DNA of 64,000 nt from Mesorhizobium sp. ES1-4 (GCF_020164745.1 NZ_JAIUGV010000014.1:62001-126000), one strand, 5' to 3'. Shown: positions 15,673 through 24,458, numbered from the stretch's first letter. The notes: generated from the sequence alone by a model not told the origin. Program-made: numbers and translations.

Positions 15673-17436
15673 ATGCCAGTGACGATGACGGCCGATGGGC
15701 GAATGATAGCCGCCGTCAGGAAATCCAAGAACGCGCCTAGGGGCAAGGACCGCTCGGGCATCCAGGCTTCAGACCTGGTCGCGGCGATGACGGACCCGAT
15801 GCAGGACCTGGTCCAGAATCCACGGGTCGAGAAGCCGCGGGTGATGATCGAAACGCTCCGCTTCCGGAACGACGTCCTGACGGCCAAGGACAAGGCGCTC
15901 TACGAAATGATGCTGGCCTATGCCCGCATGGACGGCATCGAGAAGCCCAGGCACAGCATCGCCGTGGCCGATCTCTCCAAGTTCGTCGACGTCAAGAACC
16001 TAGACCGTCTCGTCGAATCCCTTGAGCGCATCTCGGATGTCAAGGTGACCTACGACTTCGTTGAGGACGGAGAACGCTGCTGCAGCAAGCATCAGCTCAT
16101 CGTGTCTGAGGTCAGGGAGCAGTTGAGCACGGGCGTGGCTCACCTGTCGTATTCGATCCCCGAGGCGATCCGCAAGGTCATCCTCGCCAGCCGCGACTAC
16201 GCGATGCTGGAAATCAACGCCTTCTCGAAGTTCAAGTGCCGCTACACCTCCATGCTCTACCAGCGGCTGGCGTATCGCGCAGGCATGGATGCGGCGGTCC
16301 GCAAGCCGTGGGCCATCGAGCCGGCGAAGCTCGCCGAAGAACTCGGCTACCCCATGAAGAACTTCTCGTTCGGCGTATTCCGCCGCGACGTCCTGCTTCC
16401 GGCGCTGGCCGACATGGCTTCGCCGAATATCACCCGCTTCACTGTCAAGATGGACGCGCCGCGCGGGTCCGGCCGTGGCCGCAGCGTCAAGATGATCACC
16501 TTCCGGGTCACGGACACATGGAAGCGGATGGAAGAACGCAGGGCAGCCACGCTGTCGCCGCAGGGCATGAAAGCGATCAGGCAGGCGGACGCGACCCTCG
16601 GGCATGACGAACTGCCCTCAAACGCGGTCGTCGCAAGGGCGGTCACCGCGACAGGCATTGACGAGATCACACTGAGCGACGGCTGGCGTGCCGCATACGA
16701 GCGGGCGAAGGCCGATCCGAAGGGCGAGGCCTTTCCTGGACTCGAGAGCTGGATGCTGCTCGACGCCGTCAAGAAGAGCGGAGTGGGCGCCGGGTTCTAC
16801 ATGTTCGCCGAAGCCGCGGCCGAAGCCTCGGTGATCCCGACGAACAGGCTTCCGGTTAAGGCTGCGCCGGCCGCAGCCGAACAGGCTCCCGTCCGGACGG
16901 TCAGGACTCCCGAGGAGACGGAGGCGAGGCAGCGGGAGATCGCTGCCAAGTTTGCTGGCGACATCCTCGACCAACTCGCGGGCTTCCATTCCGGCCGCGA
17001 GTTCAAGGCAAGCTTCGCCGCCGACCATTTCGTCCGCCACTGCGACCACGAGATCGCCCCGTGGGCCTGTGCGGCGGACTACATGCAGGAGTTCAGCCTG
17101 CTGTCGAATGCGCTCCGGGCGCTGCGGCGCGTGGACGATGCCACGAGACGGCGGTCGCTGTCAAACTTGGCCTACGCCATTAAGGCATGGGACTTCTACA
17201 AGCTGACCCAGATCGCCGGGGCCGTCGTTAAGTCGTCGAAGGCCGGAACGGCGATGACCCCGCCGCCAGCGCCCGGCAGGATTCACAGGCTGAAAGGATT
17301 CATTCCGACCCGTCAGCTGACCGAGGCTTCAGCCGAATACGATTTTGTCGATCCGGCCTACGCCGCGGGCGCTGTGCAGTGGGACGATCGGGCGGAGGTC
17401 GACATGAGGCCGAGCGACGACGCATGTCCGTTCTGA
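15673..17436 (+). CDS. Replication initiator protein, Rep_3-like
   Basis: 587 residues. Residues ~60-280 carry the two winged-helix layout of Rep_3 initiators: FRNDVLTAKDKALYEMML, then AFSKFKCRYTSMLYQRLAYR, a second winged helix with IEPAKLAEELGYPMKN, and FRRDVLLPALADM. The C-terminal ~300 residues are extra compared with the usual ~250-400-residue Rep_3 proteins and have no motif I know. AGGGGGAG precedes the ATG, and the gene lies 76 nt right of the iteron array it is expected to bind. Confidence 0.85.
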   Translation: MPVTMTADGRMIAAVRKSKNAPRGKDRSGIQASDLVAAMTDPMQDLVQNPRVEKPRVMIETLRFRNDVLTAKDKALYEMMLAYARMDGIEKPRHSIAVADLSKFVDVKNLDRLVESLERISDVKVTYDFVEDGERCCSKHQLIVSEVREQLSTGVAHLSYSIPEAIRKVILASRDYAMLEINAFSKFKCRYTSMLYQRLAYRAGMDAAVRKPWAIEPAKLAEELGYPMKNFSFGVFRRDVLLPALADMASPNITRFTVKMDAPRGSGRGRSVKMITFRVTDTWKRMEERRAATLSPQGMKAIRQADATLGHDELPSNAVVARAVTATGIDEITLSDGWRAAYERAKADPKGEAFPGLESWMLLDAVKKSGVGAGFYMFAEAAAEASVIPTNRLPVKAAPAAAEQAPVRTVRTPEETEARQREIAAKFAGDILDQLAGFHSGREFKASFAADHFVRHCDHEIAPWACAADYMQEFSLLSNALRALRRVDDATRRRSLSNLAYAIKAWDFYKLTQIAGAVVKSSKAGTAMTPPPAPGRIHRLKGFIPTRQLTEASAEYDFVDPAYAAGAVQWDDRAEVDMRPSDDACPF

Positions 17437-17621
17437 TGGAACGGATCCTTGACGCCGTGCATCAGAGCCCGCTATCGATCGTGAATAATTAGATCCTTGC
17501 CGCTATCGGTTGCAGGGACAGGAGTGAAGACCATGAGGTTCTCGACACGAATAGCCAGCTGACCGCCGCGCCCCCACCGGGGCGTTCCCGTCGCCGCTTA
17601 TCGTTTCGAGAGGAATCCGCC

Positions 17622-18188
17622 ATGGTCTACACGACCAAATTCTATACATCCGACACCCATTTTTCGCACCCGCTCATGCTGTCGCCGACCGCCTGCAACA
17701 GGCCGTTCGCGAACATCCGCGACATGGACGAAACCCTTATCGCTAGTTGGAACGCCGTCGTCCGCCCCGACGACATCGTTTATCATTTGGGCGATTTCTC
17801 GATGGGGCTGCACGATGCCAACCGCGTCGGCTCGATCTTCAAGCGCCTCCTGGGCCGGAAGTTCCTGATCCTTGGGAATCATGACTACGCCCGCCAGAAC
17901 ATCGTTCATCCCGTCATTGCGGGACTTGGCTGGGAGCAGCCACCGTGCCAGCAGCTCGAGACGATGGACGAAGGCCAGCGGGTCTTCATGAGCCACTACG
18001 CCTGCCGGACGTGGCCGGGCATCCGGAAAGGCGGATGGCACTTTTTCGGCCATAATCACGGCGACCTGCCGCCGCTCGGTCGTAGCCGCGACGTTGGCGT
18101 GGATTGCAAGGACGTCGGGTTTTCCCCGAGGACATTCAATGAGCTGACATCCGGCATGGACCTCGACAAGCATGGAGAGGCGGCATGA
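17622..18188 (+). CDS. Calcineurin-like metallophosphoesterase, 188 aa
   Basis: Phage-type metallophosphoesterase. Metal-binding motifs occur in order: TSDTHFSH, HLGDFS, LGNHDYA, MSHYA and FGHNHGD. The substrate is not predictable; relatives act on phosphodiesters, nucleotides or RNA ends. GAGAGGAA precedes the ATG. It overlaps the next phosphoesterase gene by 4 nt and heads a cluster of overlapping small genes downstream of rep. Confidence 0.85.
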   Translation: MVYTTKFYTSDTHFSHPLMLSPTACNRPFANIRDMDETLIASWNAVVRPDDIVYHLGDFSMGLHDANRVGSIFKRLLGRKFLILGNHDYARQNIVHPVIAGLGWEQPPCQQLETMDEGQRVFMSHYACRTWPGIRKGGWHFFGHNHGDLPPLGRSRDVGVDCKDVGFSPRTFNELTSGMDLDKHGEAA

Positions 18189-18970
18189 AGCTTTGGGTTC
18201 TTTCCGATCTGCATTCGGAATTCGACTCACCGATGCAGAAGGGCAACCTCGGCCGGATGCCTGACGCGGACGTGTGCGTGGTCGCTGGCGACGTCACGAA
18301 CGGCTGCGGCAACGCGCTCCGCTGGCTGGACCGCATGATCGCGCCGGCGATGCCTGTGGTCTACGTGGCGGGCAACCACGAGTTCTATCAAGACTCCGTA
18401 ATGGAAGGGCTGGAGTGGGCCCGTGTCCATGCCGCGGAATGCCCGAATGTTCACTTCCTGGAGAATGACGTCGCCGTCATCGGCGGCGTGCGGTTCCTCG
18501 GCTGCACCTTGTGGACGGACTACGCACTGGACGGCCGGGAGCGCACGGAGCGGGCATGGGCGATGGCGAACGCGGAAGGCAGGCTGAATGACCACAAGAT
18601 CATCAGCTGGCGGCGGCTGCCCAGGTACGAGGCGTTCACGCCGCTCAAGGCGCTGGACCTCCACGAGCGTAGTCGGGATTTCCTGCGGCGCGAGCTGAAA
18701 ACTCCTTTTGACGCTCAAACCGTCGTCGTCACGCACCATGCGCCGCACCCGCTGTCGGTGAATCCGAAGTGGAAGGGGTCGAGTCTTAACCCGGCGTTCG
18801 CCAGCGACCTGTCGGAGCTGATGGAACTGTATCGGCCGAGACTATGGGTGCACGGCCATATGCATGACAGCGCGGACTACTTTGTCAGGGACACACGGGT
18901 GATCTGTAACCCGAAGGGATACGGCAACGAGAATCCGGCGTTCGATCCGGCACTGGTTTTGGAGATTTGA
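18185..18970 (+). CDS. Calcineurin-like metallophosphoesterase, 261 aa
   Basis: Second metallophosphoesterase in tandem. Motifs are LSDLHSEF, VVAGDVTNG, VAGNHEFY, VTHHAPH and HGHMHDS. It is from a different subfamily (larger, with an insert around residues 110-170) than its upstream neighbour, so this is not a simple duplication. Start coupled by ATGA. Confidence 0.85.
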   Translation: MKLWVLSDLHSEFDSPMQKGNLGRMPDADVCVVAGDVTNGCGNALRWLDRMIAPAMPVVYVAGNHEFYQDSVMEGLEWARVHAAECPNVHFLENDVAVIGGVRFLGCTLWTDYALDGRERTERAWAMANAEGRLNDHKIISWRRLPRYEAFTPLKALDLHERSRDFLRRELKTPFDAQTVVVTHHAPHPLSVNPKWKGSSLNPAFASDLSELMELYRPRLWVHGHMHDSADYFVRDTRVICNPKGYGNENPAFDPALVLEI

Positions 18971-19029
18971 GCCGCGCTGTAAAGTTTTCGCAAAAACTTT
19001 ACGACCGCGTCGCTTTGAGAGATTTGACG

Positions 19030-19440
19030 ATGACTGTCGAGACCGAGCACAGCCGAAAATACGATGCGATCCGGGCTGAATTTCCCGGCGTCGTGACGAA
19101 GGGCTTCGAATGCGATGTCGGCTGGCTCCCGATCCTTCGGGAGTTTTTCTCTGTCGTCAGGCGGATGATCCCAGCAGGCCGCGAGCGCGATTTCGTGTTG
19201 CTGCAGGTCAAAGAAAAACTGGCCGGGCTCCGCATCTACTTTCGCCTCGCTGACAGTCTGCCTGACGCGGCCAAGGCGGCCATTTACGATGACTATAGCG
19301 TCGCCGAAGCTCGTGCGGCCGTGACCTGTGAGGTCTGCGGCCAGCCCGGAGTTTTCCGTAGCCAGAACGGCTGGTTACTGACGCGCTGCGAGGACCACGC
19401 TGAGGGTGGCATTCCAGTGCCACCGCCGGAGGCCACGTAG
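19030..19440 (+). CDS. Protein of unknown function with a C-terminal zinc-knuckle, 136 aa
   Basis: Begins MTVETEHSRKYDAIRAEFPG. Residues ~20-80 are aromatic and amphipathic (DVGWLPILREFF, VKEKLAGLRIYFRL). The C-terminus has CEVCGQPGVF and RCEDHAEG, a likely Cys3-His zinc site. A TTG start at 18967 overlapping the upstream stop is possible, but the ATG at 19030 is preferred. It abuts the next gene (TAGTG). Confidence 0.6.
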   Translation: MTVETEHSRKYDAIRAEFPGVVTKGFECDVGWLPILREFFSVVRRMIPAGRERDFVLLQVKEKLAGLRIYFRLADSLPDAAKAAIYDDYSVAEARAAVTCEVCGQPGVFRSQNGWLLTRCEDHAEGGIPVPPPEAT

Positions 19441-19802
19441 TGACGGACCTTGACCTCAGCCAGCTACGGCTTCTTGGCGACGAAATTCGCGACCGCTACG
19501 GCGACGTCAGCTACGAGCCGCTGGCGGCGGTATCGGTGCTGTGGTCGGGATGGGAATGCGATAGCGTCGCGACCCTCGTCAGGCTGTCGGACGGTCGACG
19601 GGAAATCGTCTTTGTCGACGGAACAGGAATGCCAGGCGGACTGGGGCCGGAAGCGCTGCTCGAGGAGCGGATCGTGGCTTACGAGACGGCGATCCGAAAG
19701 ACGCGGGCGTTCCTCGACCGCCTGCAAGCGGAGCGCGCGTTGGCTGTCCTTGACCGCTCACCTGACGTCTCGCCGGACGCTGGCGACGAGGTGCCGGAAT
19801 GA
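19440..19802 (+). CDS. Protein of unknown function, 120 aa
   Basis: Starts at a GTG that overlaps the upstream stop by one base. Reads MTDLDLSQLRLLGDEIRDRY, with a beta-rich middle (DSVATLVRLSDGRREIVFVD) and a C-terminal coiled segment (AIRKTRAFLDRLQAERALAV). No family recognised. Coupled at both ends in the cluster. Confidence 0.6.
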   Translation: MTDLDLSQLRLLGDEIRDRYGDVSYEPLAAVSVLWSGWECDSVATLVRLSDGRREIVFVDGTGMPGGLGPEALLEERIVAYETAIRKTRAFLDRLQAERALAVLDRSPDVSPDAGDEVPE

Positions 19803-20064
19803 CTGCCTGGATTTGCATGGCGTGCAACGCGCACGGCGAGGGCGATGACCGCGCTGCTCGAAACGCCCCGACAGGCTGTCGGTATGGCTGTGCTGCGAGT
19901 GCTGGACCGAGGGGACTGGAGCACGGCCGGACGAGTGCCCGGCATGCGGACGCGCTGACAGCTGGTTTCAGACATCGACGGACCCGCAGGACCCGCGTCC
20001 CGCGCGCGCTCTGTTCGACGAGATGCTCGACGGGATCATCAGTCCGTCGTGGAGGCAGCATTGA
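19799..20064 (+). pseudogene. Zinc-ribbon small gene, apparently frameshifted
   Basis: Starts MTAWICMACNAHGEGDD (ATGA overlap) with one CxxC. The same frame then becomes Arg-rich without coding character. A different frame reads LSVWLCCECWTEGTG, DECPACGRADSWFQ and ALFDEMLDGIISPSWRQH, stopping at 20064. The two parts together give a ~85-residue protein with three CxxC pairs, so an indel near 19860-19885 is likely. Confidence 0.55.
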
Positions 20065-20252
20065 CCGAAGCTGAGGAACTGGCCGCCTTCGCCCGGCAAC
20101 GCTTCGGCGACATCCTGACCGGTGCGACGTCGCCCGAGCAAATCGGTAGGCTGCTTGTCACCGTGTCGTTGGCTGGCCCGCGGCTTTGGACCGGGATCAG
20201 AATCCTGCGGAGTCTGGGCATTCTTATCGATAGCAGCGGAAGGCCGACATGA
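20061..20252 (+). CDS. Small helical protein of unknown function, 63 aa
   Basis: Begins MTEAEELAAFARQRFGDILT from the TTG at 20061; GGAGG lies 5 nt upstream and the TTGA overlaps the stop of the other frame. A GTG at 20049 is possible. It includes PEQIGRLLVTVSLAGPRLW. Function unknown. The next gene overlaps by 4 nt. Confidence 0.55.
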   Translation: MTEAEELAAFARQRFGDILTGATSPEQIGRLLVTVSLAGPRLWTGIRILRSLGILIDSSGRPT

Positions 20253-20503
20253 CCGATGATCATGACGACGATGAACAGGCGCTGCGCTCGGCGCTGCTTG
20301 CCGCAATCTTGGATGGCATCGCCCGTCAAGGTAGGCCGCTCTCGGAAAAGCCTGAGATCACCGAGAGGACGCCCCTGTGGGCGCTGATGCGGGCGGCAGC
20401 CGCGGACATGACATCACGATCTGGATCGGGCCGCCGCGCAATAGACCTGGCAAAATCGCGGTTGTCAGATCAGACGGCAGGTGATCGGATTTCCGCTTTC
20501 TGA
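20249..20503 (+). CDS. Small acidic protein of unknown function, 84 aa
   Basis: Begins MTDDHDDDEQALRSALLAAI after GGAAGG, with an ATGA overlap. The first ~55 residues look coding. The C-terminus (SRSGSGRRAIDLAKSRL) overlaps the convergent minus-strand gene and may not be original. No family recognised. Confidence 0.45.
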   Translation: MTDDHDDDEQALRSALLAAILDGIARQGRPLSEKPEITERTPLWALMRAAAADMTSRSGSGRRAIDLAKSRLSDQTAGDRISAF

Positions 20504-20771
20504 CGGTCGTACTCATCGAGCACGGCGTCGGTCCATACTGGTGCACGGCCATGCCGATGTCGCTCGCGTGCGCATGGTCGTTCGCCACTTCCTTTGTGCA
20601 TTCGTCCCGGTACACGGCTCGGACGTCCTCGGGCGTGGTTGTCGGCTGCGGCACCTGCGGCATCGATGGCGGGGCGACCCCGAGCAGCCTGCAGAACGCG
20701 GCAACGACGGTAAGGATCGCTCTGAGGATGGCCTCGACGGCTTCAAGTGCCAGACGGACGATGCCTTTCAT
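20470..20771 (-). pseudogene. Frameshifted gene similar in layout to 24506-25039
   Basis: Begins MKGIVRLALEAVEAILRAIL, a hydrophobic/amphipathic N-terminal helix like that of the protein at 24506-25039, then a Pro-rich linker and EDVRAVYRDECTKEVANDHA. After HASDIGMAVHQY the frame loses coding character, while another frame reads DAVLDEYDRQKAEIRSPAV and stops at 20470. A one-base indel near 20525 is likely. Possibly membrane-associated; function unknown. Confidence 0.5.
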
Positions 20772-20866
20772 TGGGCGAACTTCCTTTGGAATAACGTGTT
20801 GACAATTCTAGGGGAGTTATCATGCGTATTTTTAAGGTTAAATTTGTTTAGGATGCCTGCAAAAGC

Positions 20867-20897
20867 TTGCAAGTTGCAAATTGCACTTTGCAAGTTG
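20867..20897. promoter_or_regulatory. Direct-repeat operator between divergent genes
   Basis: TTGCAAGTTG occurs at 20867-20876 and again at 20888-20897, 21 bp apart (two helical turns), with ATTGCA between. A TTGACA hexamer lies at ~20800. The repeats sit in the AT-rich 225-bp gap between the divergent genes starting at 20771 and 20996, so they may be a regulator site for one or both. Confidence 0.5.
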
Positions 20898-20995
20898 TAA
20901 AATAAATTTGGACCAAGGCTTGTCATGATCGTCATTACCGACAACCATCTTCATATCGGCCGCACAATGCAGCCGACATTGAAGGAGGAAGCATC

Positions 20996-21379
20996 ATGGA
21001 ACCCATTGAAACGAAGACCATCGAGCTCGACGGCGACAGCTTCGAGAACCCGATCTTTTGCAGCCATAGGCGCGGCCGGAATTGGGTCGCCAAGCTGACC
21101 GGGAAGAACGCTGCCAACATGAGCAAGAGCTTTCTGAAATCGCGCGGCGAGACCGTCGACGTCGAATCCGTCGGGATCGCCGACGTTCTTGAGATTGCCG
21201 GGGATTACACAACCTCCGGCGGGCGATTTGATCCAAACCGCATCTACTGGCGCGTGGTCGAAAAGACTGACGACGAAATGACCGTCGAGGTCCACGCAAG
21301 TGCGGCGAAGGCTCTCAAGTCCGCGCGGCTAGCGGCGAGAGCCGCAGCAGAATCGGCGGTTGAGTCAATCGCCGCGTGA
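20996..21379 (+). CDS. Protein of unknown function, 127 aa
   Basis: Begins MEPIETKTIELDGDSFENPI, with AAGGAGG upstream. The central part is beta-rich and basic (FCSHRRGRNWVAKLTGKNAA), and the C-terminus is an Ala-rich helix (AARAAAESAVESIAA). No family recognised. It is followed by hairpin element copy B. Confidence 0.6.
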   Translation: MEPIETKTIELDGDSFENPIFCSHRRGRNWVAKLTGKNAANMSKSFLKSRGETVDVESVGIADVLEIAGDYTTSGGRFDPNRIYWRVVEKTDDEMTVEVHASAAKALKSARLAARAAAESAVESIAA

Positions 21380-21381
21380 GC

Positions 21382-21437
21382 GGTGTCCCAGCCTATGCGG
21401 CGCAGGCCCCAAAGCGCGCCGCATATACGGGGACATC
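21382..21437 (+). ncRNA. Structured intergenic RNA element, copy B (candidate)
   Basis: Same fold as the minus-strand element at 10719-10771: outer 8-bp stem (GGTGTCCC with GGGACATC, one G-U pair), 4x4 internal loop AGCC/TACG, and an inner 10-bp stem (TATGCGGCGC with GCGCCGCATA) with a 12-nt loop. It starts 3 nt after the stop at 21379 and ends 25 nt before the next ATG, covering most of the leader of that gene. Confidence 0.6.
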
Positions 21438-21462
21438 TCTCCGGCAACACGAGGAGGACTAC

Positions 21463-21846
21463 ATGACTGACACTGAACTTCGCTATCGTCGCATCGCGCT
21501 CTACGGCGCGATATCGATAGGGCTGCACGATTCCGAAGAGCTGCGATTGGACGCCACCGAAATTCCTAGCGGCGGCTGGACCGCTCGCAACGGCGACGAG
21601 GATGATCGACTCTATGGCCAGGCCGCTTTCGGCTACATCGTTGAGCGCATCGCAGACATGACGAGGTCGATCGACAACCGTTTTTCCCTGTACCGCGAAG
21701 AAGGCGGGAGCAGCGAGGAGGTACTGGGTGACGCAGTGCATGCGCTTGCCGTTATCCGCAAGCGGCAGATCGACGTCGACCGTCGGGCGGACAAAGCCCT
21801 GTGGAACTTCGGTGAGGCCTTCGACGCGGAAGCGCGGCCATCATGA
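21463..21846 (+). CDS. Acidic protein of unknown function, 127 aa
   Basis: Begins MTDTELRYRRIALYGAISIG after GAGGAGG. The sequence is helical and acidic (FGYIVERIADMTRSIDNRF, EVLGDAVHALAVIRKR). No family recognised. Hairpin copy B sits directly upstream, and the gene overlaps the next one by 4 nt. Confidence 0.6.
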   Translation: MTDTELRYRRIALYGAISIGLHDSEELRLDATEIPSGGWTARNGDEDDRLYGQAAFGYIVERIADMTRSIDNRFSLYREEGGSSEEVLGDAVHALAVIRKRQIDVDRRADKALWNFGEAFDAEARPS

Positions 21847-22427
21847 GGGCCGCATCGCACCAGGAAATCCGCGACCATTTCGTAGAGGTCCGGGACCGTC
21901 TCAAGCGCAGCGGCTGGGATTCCAACCGCATCGCCGACGAACTCGGCGTAGCTCGGCAGACCAGCTACCAGTATGCTTTCCAGCCCGGGGCCAAGGGCAC
22001 CAGGCTGATCCCGGCGGACAAGCTGGACAGGCTGCGCACCGCTGCTCGCGGGCAGTTTCCTTGGCTGACACGGGAGCAGCGCCTCTGGATCGTGCTCGGG
22101 CCGCAGCTGGAACTCCTGCTGGAGACGACGCAGCCAGGTTTCGGCGAGTCCTACGCGGCCCGCCACCGTGGCTCGTGCATGCCGGGCAAGGAAAACGTGA
22201 AGCCTGACTACCGACTTCCACCGGACGAGGCCCTGTGTGTCGAGTGGCTGGGTTGGCGGCATGGCGGGCTGGCTGCGAAAGCAGACGCCATGGCGGTCGC
22301 CGAGGTCGACGAATACCTCATCGAGCGGGTCGGATTGGAAAACACCGGCTGGCGGATCATGCCGACGGAGGCGCAGGTCGCGGCCCTTAGGGATATTCAC
22401 GAGAGGAGATTTCGCGATGCTGCGTAA
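21843..22427 (+). CDS. HTH-domain protein, 194 aa
   Basis: N-terminal helix-turn-helix at residues ~10-60: FVEVRDRLKRSGWDSNRIAD, then ELGVARQTSYQYAF, ending with LIPADKLDRLR, like Xre repressors. The C-terminal ~110 residues (WLTREQRLWIVLGPQLELLL and onward) match nothing I know. Probably a regulator. The start overlaps the upstream stop (ATGA). Confidence 0.6.
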   Translation: MRAASHQEIRDHFVEVRDRLKRSGWDSNRIADELGVARQTSYQYAFQPGAKGTRLIPADKLDRLRTAARGQFPWLTREQRLWIVLGPQLELLLETTQPGFGESYAARHRGSCMPGKENVKPDYRLPPDEALCVEWLGWRHGGLAAKADAMAVAEVDEYLIERVGLENTGWRIMPTEAQVAALRDIHERRFRDAA

Positions 22428-23370
22428 ACCGACCCCACCACCGCGCGGCGGTCTCATACCTCCCCGCCGCGCGGAAAAGGCCGCGATCCCGATGACGGGC
22501 GAGGAGCCGATTCCGAAGAAGTGGCCGGATGTGGTCCATTGGCATCTCGAGGAAGGATCGCCGGAGGAAACCGAGATGAAGAAAGGGCGAGGAGTCGACG
22601 ACATGGCTGGCAGACTTGATCTTTCAAAACTTCGGGACACCGGCGCTCTGGAGTGGGATCCTACAATCGAGTGGGACTATCGGAAAGAGGAGCTCTTATT
22701 GGCGGAAGTGATGGGAGGTCCGCTCCAGCTGGCGGTGGACAACTGGAACAGACGATTTGGCGAATGCATTCCCCCGACGGGCGCGGAAGAATGCGATCTT
22801 GACAAAAGGATCGAGGACGAAGTCTGGTTTTTACACCATCACGGCTATGGCGCTATGCAGAGTTTGGGTCCTGGCCGCCACCGCAGCGCGTCGGTCTATT
22901 GGCACGGCGAACCCCTACCGGCAGAGTTCGGCTACGAAGTGTACAGCCTCGATGACCTTTGCCATGCCGCCCAGCCTGCCGCTCAATATCACACAACCGG
23001 AGGGCGTGAACCGGGGGAATACGAAAAGGCTCGCGATCACGCAGAAAGCATCGGCGGAGTCGTCTTGCAACGATGCTTTGTATGGGCTGAAGACCGGGAG
23101 TTGCTCCATTGTGTGTACTTTTCCGAGAGCATCACTCCAAAGCACGCGTACGACGCTTTTATGCAAATGTACGACGACGGAACCGTGATCGCTCGCTTCA
23201 TACCGTTGTTCAAAAAGATGATGGGGCGTGAGCATCGCAATGTCGAAGCAATCGCTGACAGAACGTTTGAACATTACCAACGTCTCGGTGAAATTTCATT
23301 CTATTTAACCGAAGTGCATGAGTGGAAAGCTGCTCGGGACAGCAGGGTCGCGCTAGGTAAGGGTTGGTAG
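22417..23370 (+). CDS. Protein of unknown function, 317 aa
   Basis: Begins MLRKPTPPPRGGLIPPRRAE, with GAGAGGAG ~7 nt upstream, overlapping the preceding gene by 11 nt. A Pro/Arg-rich N-terminus is followed by a globular acidic region rich in aromatic residues (WDPTIEWDYRKEELLLAEV, DEVWFLHHHGYGAMQSLG, FIPLFKKMMG). No motif or membrane segment that I can assign. Confidence 0.6.
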   Translation: MLRKPTPPPRGGLIPPRRAEKAAIPMTGEEPIPKKWPDVVHWHLEEGSPEETEMKKGRGVDDMAGRLDLSKLRDTGALEWDPTIEWDYRKEELLLAEVMGGPLQLAVDNWNRRFGECIPPTGAEECDLDKRIEDEVWFLHHHGYGAMQSLGPGRHRSASVYWHGEPLPAEFGYEVYSLDDLCHAAQPAAQYHTTGGREPGEYEKARDHAESIGGVVLQRCFVWAEDRELLHCVYFSESITPKHAYDAFMQMYDDGTVIARFIPLFKKMMGREHRNVEAIADRTFEHYQRLGEISFYLTEVHEWKAARDSRVALGKGW

Positions 23371-23521
23371 TGTGCTGCGAGTTCTCGCGGCTCTTCGACC
23401 AGCCTGGGGCCGGCGGCCGAGCAGTCGGCTTATGTGTCGTTGGCCGCGACAGCGCGGCCACCTTGGATGCGAACAGCATCGCTCGGGGCTTTGTCCACCG
23501 TAAGCGCGTAGCCGAAGCCGT

Positions 23522-23797
23522 TCAGGGGTTGTAGTCCCATGGCATGAGCTGGTGGATCTGGGAGATGGACCAGAGATTGGCGATGCGGCCATCCTGATCG
23601 ACACGCTGTCGCGGCGCGGCCTCAAGGCGTCGGAGATTGCAGGCATGATCCGCAGGACGGCCGGTCGGTGGAGATACGGAAATGCAGCCTCGGCGTTGCC
23701 GGCCCCGTTTCGCGGCGAAGCAGAATCCAGCCGGAAGCTGGCGGCCGTGCTTGTGCTGCCGTCTCAGCTTCCAATCCCAAGGAATCCACAACCGCAT
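23522..23797 (-). pseudogene. Possible IS66-type transposase C-terminal remnant
   Basis: The 560-base gap 23371-23929 has no intact gene. On the minus strand the frame ends GRIANLWSISQIHQLMPWDY, resembling the RIxxHxxxxIxELLPWNY terminus of IS66 TnpC. Upstream residues in the same and other frames are scrambled. No terminal repeats are seen. Tentative. Confidence 0.35.
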
Positions 23798-23929
23798 CTG
23801 CCTGATTTGCGAGGACTCGGATCTGTGGGACTGAGTTAGATCCCTGCCAGGGATGCTTGCGGAAACCTTGCTGGGAGGCGTCGACGCCGTGCCTTCCGCC
23901 GGCTAACTGTCGGCTCAAGGAGATCGATA

Positions 23930-24253
23930 ATGTCACATCAGCAGCACCGTAGCGTCCCGTGTCCGGCCACAGGCACGGCCATGCAGTTCGCCGCCCTCGC
24001 CACGGTCGGAGCAAGCGTCATCGCGAACGCGCATGGGGCTGGTCTCGCCGCGATGAAGGAAGCACGGGAGCGCCGCGCAAACGGCCTCTGGTCCGCCCGC
24101 CTCATCAACGCGCAGCGTTCGTCGGCGGAAGCCCTCGCTGTCGCGCGATCCGCCGTCTACCGCGTCCAGGAACTCGAAGCCGAAGTCGCCAAGTTGCGCC
24201 GCTCGGTCGCCTCCCGTGACGCGCTGATCCGGGGCATCTCCGCCAATGGGTGA
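23930..24253 (+). CDS. Coiled-coil small protein, 107 aa
   Basis: Begins MSHQQHRSVPCPATGTAMQF after AAGGAG. It has an Ala-rich middle and a predicted coiled coil at residues ~65-100 (RVQELEAEVAKLRRSVASRD). Upstream are three short palindromes (ATCCCTGCCAGGGAT, GGCGTCGACGCC, GCCGGC..GTCGGC), possibly leader structure. Function unknown. Confidence 0.6.
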   Translation: MSHQQHRSVPCPATGTAMQFAALATVGASVIANAHGAGLAAMKEARERRANGLWSARLINAQRSSAEALAVARSAVYRVQELEAEVAKLRRSVASRDALIRGISANG

Positions 24254-24458
24254 GGACGACGACCTGTACGAACGTTTTAGGGACTTGCTTCAGGAAACGC
24301 CGGAGGCGGAAGACGCGCTTCGAGCGTATCGAAAGAAACCGGCAATGGCCGTGGTCGCCGAGCGGCTGCGGGAGAAAAACCAGACGGCGCTCGACGAAAC
24401 CTATGAATGGTGGTCCGAGCGCCGCCGGCAGGGAAAGCAGCCGCACGGGGAAGACTGA
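24246..24458 (+). CDS. Small charged protein of unknown function, 70 aa
   Basis: Begins MGEDDDLYERFRDLLQETPE, overlapping the upstream gene by 8 nt. Entirely helical and charged. No family recognised; conserved-looking overlap with its partner suggests a functional pair. Confidence 0.55.
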   Translation: MGEDDDLYERFRDLLQETPEAEDALRAYRKKPAMAVVAERLREKNQTALDETYEWWSERRRQGKQPHGED

